Part shown: positions 6,296 to 8,256 of the stretch, in pieces
How the letters are laid out: each line of letters begins with the position of its first letter
How positions within the stretch are numbered: the stretch's first letter is position 1
Assembly: GCA_964424545.1 (NCBI GenBank)
Contig: CAYRJN010000171.1
Coordinates: 1-8,256, forward strand
Direction: 5' to 3'
Length of the DNA stretch: 8,256 nucleotides
Source: JAUVIB01 sp964424545
Lineage (GTDB): Bacteria; Calditrichota; Calditrichia; Calditrichales; Calditrichaceae
The notes under the pieces: generated by a model
The model's input: the letters and a program-made list of their open reading frames with translations, nothing else
What the model was told of the DNA's origin: nothing
Database searches by the model: none
Program-made: the position numbers and the translations under genes

Positions 6296-6343
6296 TCTAA
6301 TAAAATAAGTTGCTGCATAAGCATTAAAGTTCTTTTTATTAGA
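6296..6343. repeat. 10-bp perfect inverted repeat with 28-base loop
   Basis: TCTAATAAAA (6296-6305) is the exact reverse complement of TTTTATTAGA (6334-6343). The loop contains a smaller stem, TGCT (6311-6314) with AGCA (6320-6323). The stem is almost all A-T, so it is a poor intrinsic terminator. It could be a protein-binding site, the ends of a small decayed element, or chance in AT-rich DNA. Confidence 0.4.
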
Positions 6344-6596
6344 CAATCTTAAAGTTACAATGTTCCAAATAATTTTGCAATTATAAAATATTATGAAACG
6401 ATATGTAAAATCGGGCGTTAGTATTCATGCCGTTCGGATTTAAGCGTATAAAATAATGCGACCTTAAAAAACGCATGGCAGGGAGTCTAAGTTACATTTT
6501 TTTGCCGTCTTTTTCCATTTAAAATTATATTGAAAATCGTTTAAAATATCGACGGAGAAATAAGCGGGGGGCAAAATTATTTTTCGTCCGATTTTC

Positions 6597-6625
6597 TTGA
6601 CATAAGTGAATGGTAACCTTATATT
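6597..6625 (+). promoter_or_regulatory. Sigma-70-type promoter of ppdK
   Basis: A perfect -35 box TTGACA (6597-6602) is followed by a 17-base spacer and a near-consensus -10 box TATATT (6620-6625). Transcription would start near 6632, giving a leader of about 52 bases before the ppdK ATG. It is the best promoter match I can see in the window and suggests strong, housekeeping-type expression. Confidence 0.7.
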
Positions 6626-6672
6626 CGTCGCTTAAATGATTTTGAAAGCAGTTAAATAAATCTATAGAAAAC

Positions 6673-6677
6673 GGAGG
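6673..6677 (+). promoter_or_regulatory. Strong ribosome binding site of ppdK
   Basis: GGAGG lies six bases before the ATG at 6684, an ideal Shine-Dalgarno core and spacing. It decides the start codon of ppdK. Confidence 0.8.
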
Positions 6678-6683
6678 ATGATA

Positions 6684-8256
6684 ATGGCTGAAAAGTATGT
6701 ATATCGTTTTGGCGCAGGCAAAGCCGACGGTAAAGCCGAAATGAAAGAATTGCTTGGCGGGAAGGGCGCTAACCTTGCTGAGATGTCCGGGCTTGGTATT
6801 CCCGTGCCGGCGGGCTTTACAATCTCTACGGAAATTTGCAACGCTTTTTATGAAAATGGCGGAAAATATTCCGACGAAGTAAAAAAACAAGTGGAAGAAG
6901 GTGTAGCTCATATCGAAAAAATTATGGGCAAAAAATTCGGCGATCCCGAAAACCCCCTTCTTGTTTCCGTGCGTTCAGGCGCTCCGGCGTCTATGCCGGG
7001 AATGATGGACACCGTTTTAAATCTCGGTTTAAATGATACCACGGTACAAGGAATCATTAAGAAATCCGGCAAGGAGCGTTTCGGCTGGGATTCGTATCGT
7101 CGTTTCGTGCAGATGTACGGCGATGTGGTTCTCGGAATGAAACCGGAATCGAAAGAAGAAGAAGACCCGTTTGAAGTAATCATCGATTCCGTAAAAGAAA
7201 AACGCGGTGTTAAATTGGATACCGAATTGACGGCCGACGATTTAAAAGAATTGGTGGAGTTGTTTAAAGAGGCTATCAAGAAAAACACAGGTAAAGATTT
7301 TCCCACCGATCCATGGGAGCAATTATGGGGCGCCATCAGCGCCGTTTTCGGTTCGTGGAATAATCCCCGCGCTATTACTTATCGTAAATTGAATGATATT
7401 CCCGCTCATTGGGGAACGGCTGTAAACGTTCAAGCCATGGTTTTTGGTAATATGGGCGACGATTGCGCTACAGGCGTTGCGTTTACGCGCGATCCGGCTA
7501 CGGGTAACAAACAATTTTACGGCGAATATTTAATTAACGCTCAGGGCGAAGACGTCGTTGCCGGCGTTCGTACGCCACAGCCGATCAACGACTCTACAAA
7601 GAGCGATCCGTCGCATAAAACCTTACAGGAAGTTATGCCCGAGGCTTATGCCGATCTGGAAAGTATATATATGAAGTTGGAAGATCATTATAAAGATATG
7701 CAGGATATTGAGTTTACTATCGAACAGGGTAAACTTTGGATGCTGCAGACGAGAACGGGAAAACGTACAGCGGCGGCCGCCGTTAAAATTGCCGTAGATA
7801 TGGTTAAAGAAGGTATGATCGATAAAGATACGGCAATATTGCGCGTTGAACCGGAAGCCTTAGATCAGCTTTTGCATCCCATGTTCGACCCAAAGGCCGA
7901 TAAGAAAGTGATTGCCAAAGGTTTACCCGCTTCGCCTGGCGCTGCTACGGGACGTGTTGTATTTCATGCCGAAGACGCCGAAGAATGGGCGGCAAAAGGC
8001 GAAGACGTCTTGCTGGTAAGAATTGAGACATCGCCGGAAGATATCGGAGGGATGAATGTCGCCAAGGGTATTTTAACGGCTCGCGGCGGTATGACTTCGC
8101 ATGCGGCCGTTGTCGCTCGAGGAATGGGCACCTGCTGCGTTGCCGGATGCGGCGATTTAAAAATCGATTACAAAACCAAAACGATGACGGTTGGCAACGA
8201 TGTTTATAAAGAAGGCGACTGGATTTCGCTTGACGGCTCCAAAGGCGATGTAATCG
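6684..8256 (+). CDS. ppdK: Pyruvate, phosphate dikinase (N-terminal 524 residues, cut by window edge)
   Basis: The enzyme interconverts pyruvate + ATP + phosphate and PEP + AMP + pyrophosphate in the cytoplasm. It serves glycolysis or gluconeogenesis, often in the pyrophosphate-dependent glycolysis of anaerobes. The ATP-grasp part begins VYRFGAGKADGK, then LLGGKGANLAEMSGLGIPVPAGFTI (24-48), SVRSGAPASMPGMMDTVLNLGL (95-116), the FGSWNNPRAITYRK region and the end of the nucleotide-binding part, EFTIEQGKLWMLQTR. The swivelling phosphohistidine domain follows, with GLPASPGAATGRVVF and the signature LTARGGMTSHAAVVARGMGT, where H473 (codon 8100-8102) is the phosphorylated histidine and T468 aligns with the threonine regulated in plants. 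Family members are about 870-900 residues, so the C-terminal PEP/pyruvate barrel is off the window. The start is fixed by GGAGG and the promoter upstream. Nothing is missing in the part seen, so it should be active. Confidence 0.97.
   Translation, partial: MAEKYVYRFGAGKADGKAEMKELLGGKGANLAEMSGLGIPVPAGFTISTEICNAFYENGGKYSDEVKKQVEEGVAHIEKIMGKKFGDPENPLLVSVRSGAPASMPGMMDTVLNLGLNDTTVQGIIKKSGKERFGWDSYRRFVQMYGDVVLGMKPESKEEEDPFEVIIDSVKEKRGVKLDTELTADDLKELVELFKEAIKKNTGKDFPTDPWEQLWGAISAVFGSWNNPRAITYRKLNDIPAHWGTAVNVQAMVFGNMGDDCATGVAFTRDPATGNKQFYGEYLINAQGEDVVAGVRTPQPINDSTKSDPSHKTLQEVMPEAYADLESIYMKLEDHYKDMQDIEFTIEQGKLWMLQTRTGKRTAAAAVKIAVDMVKEGMIDKDTAILRVEPEALDQLLHPMFDPKADKKVIAKGLPASPGAATGRVVFHAEDAEEWAAKGEDVLLVRIETSPEDIGGMNVAKGILTARGGMTSHAAVVARGMGTCCVAGCGDLKIDYKTKTMTVGNDVYKEGDWISLDGSKGDVI

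Larger units (their letters stand above)
5952..6683. other. Divergent intergenic region between tonB and ppdK
   Basis: These 732 bases contain no convincing gene on either strand. They hold a cluster of short palindromic repeats (6092-6243), a 10-bp perfect inverted repeat (6296-6343) and the ppdK promoter (6597-6625). For the minus-strand operon only isolated -10-like hexamers are visible: a perfect TATAAT on the minus strand at 6068-6063, about 110 bases before tonB, and TACAAT at 5997-5992. Neither has a good -35 box, and the tonB ribosome site is weak (AAAGAG), so its promoter stays undetermined. The stretch 6344-6596 is AT-rich with no structure stronger than 5-bp stems. Confidence 0.7.

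Noticed and set aside
6525..7514. Three consecutive open frames on the minus strand antisense to ppdK
   Set aside because: They lie over a clearly coding ppdK in its first half, have no ribosome sites or family motifs, and are explained by codon bias of the real gene.

Overview
The window looks like chromosomal DNA of an AT-rich Gram-negative bacterium. A TonB-ExbB-ExbD module implies an outer membrane, and a pyruvate phosphate dikinase is typical of anaerobic or energy-limited carbon metabolism. A phylum cannot be fixed from these genes. The polytopic four-cysteine membrane protein resembles, from memory, conserved hypothetical proteins of deltaproteobacterial and related anaerobes. No rRNA, tRNA, CRISPR array, phage gene or transposase gene was seen.

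Left part (1-2014). A Bax inhibitor-1/YccA-type membrane protein runs off the left edge on the minus strand. Diverging from it is a two-gene plus-strand operon: a LolD/MacB-type ABC ATPase and, overlapping it by ATGA, a membrane protein of about eight helices with four cysteines. The pair looks like a transporter or membrane complex of unknown substrate.

Middle part (2032-5951). Five minus-strand genes are packed with gaps of 2, 2, 3 and 13 bases. In order of transcription they are tonB, exbB, exbD, a homoserine dehydrogenase-like gene with a C-terminal ACT domain, and a YcgM/FAHD1-type fumarylacetoacetate hydrolase-family enzyme. The first three form a proton-motive-force transducer for outer-membrane transport. 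The last two are cytoplasmic enzymes linked to aspartate/oxaloacetate chemistry. The homoserine dehydrogenase keeps the fold motifs but has lost several residues expected in the substrate pocket, which makes it the most interesting protein here.

Right part (5952-8256). A 732-base divergent intergenic region holds a cluster of small palindromic repeats, a 10-bp perfect inverted repeat and a near-consensus sigma-70 promoter. The promoter drives ppdK, which runs off the right edge after its phosphohistidine domain.

No wholly new defence or mobile system was found. The items worth a second look are the divergent Hom protein inside a Ton operon, the orphan ATPase plus four-Cys membrane protein pair, and the repeat cluster.
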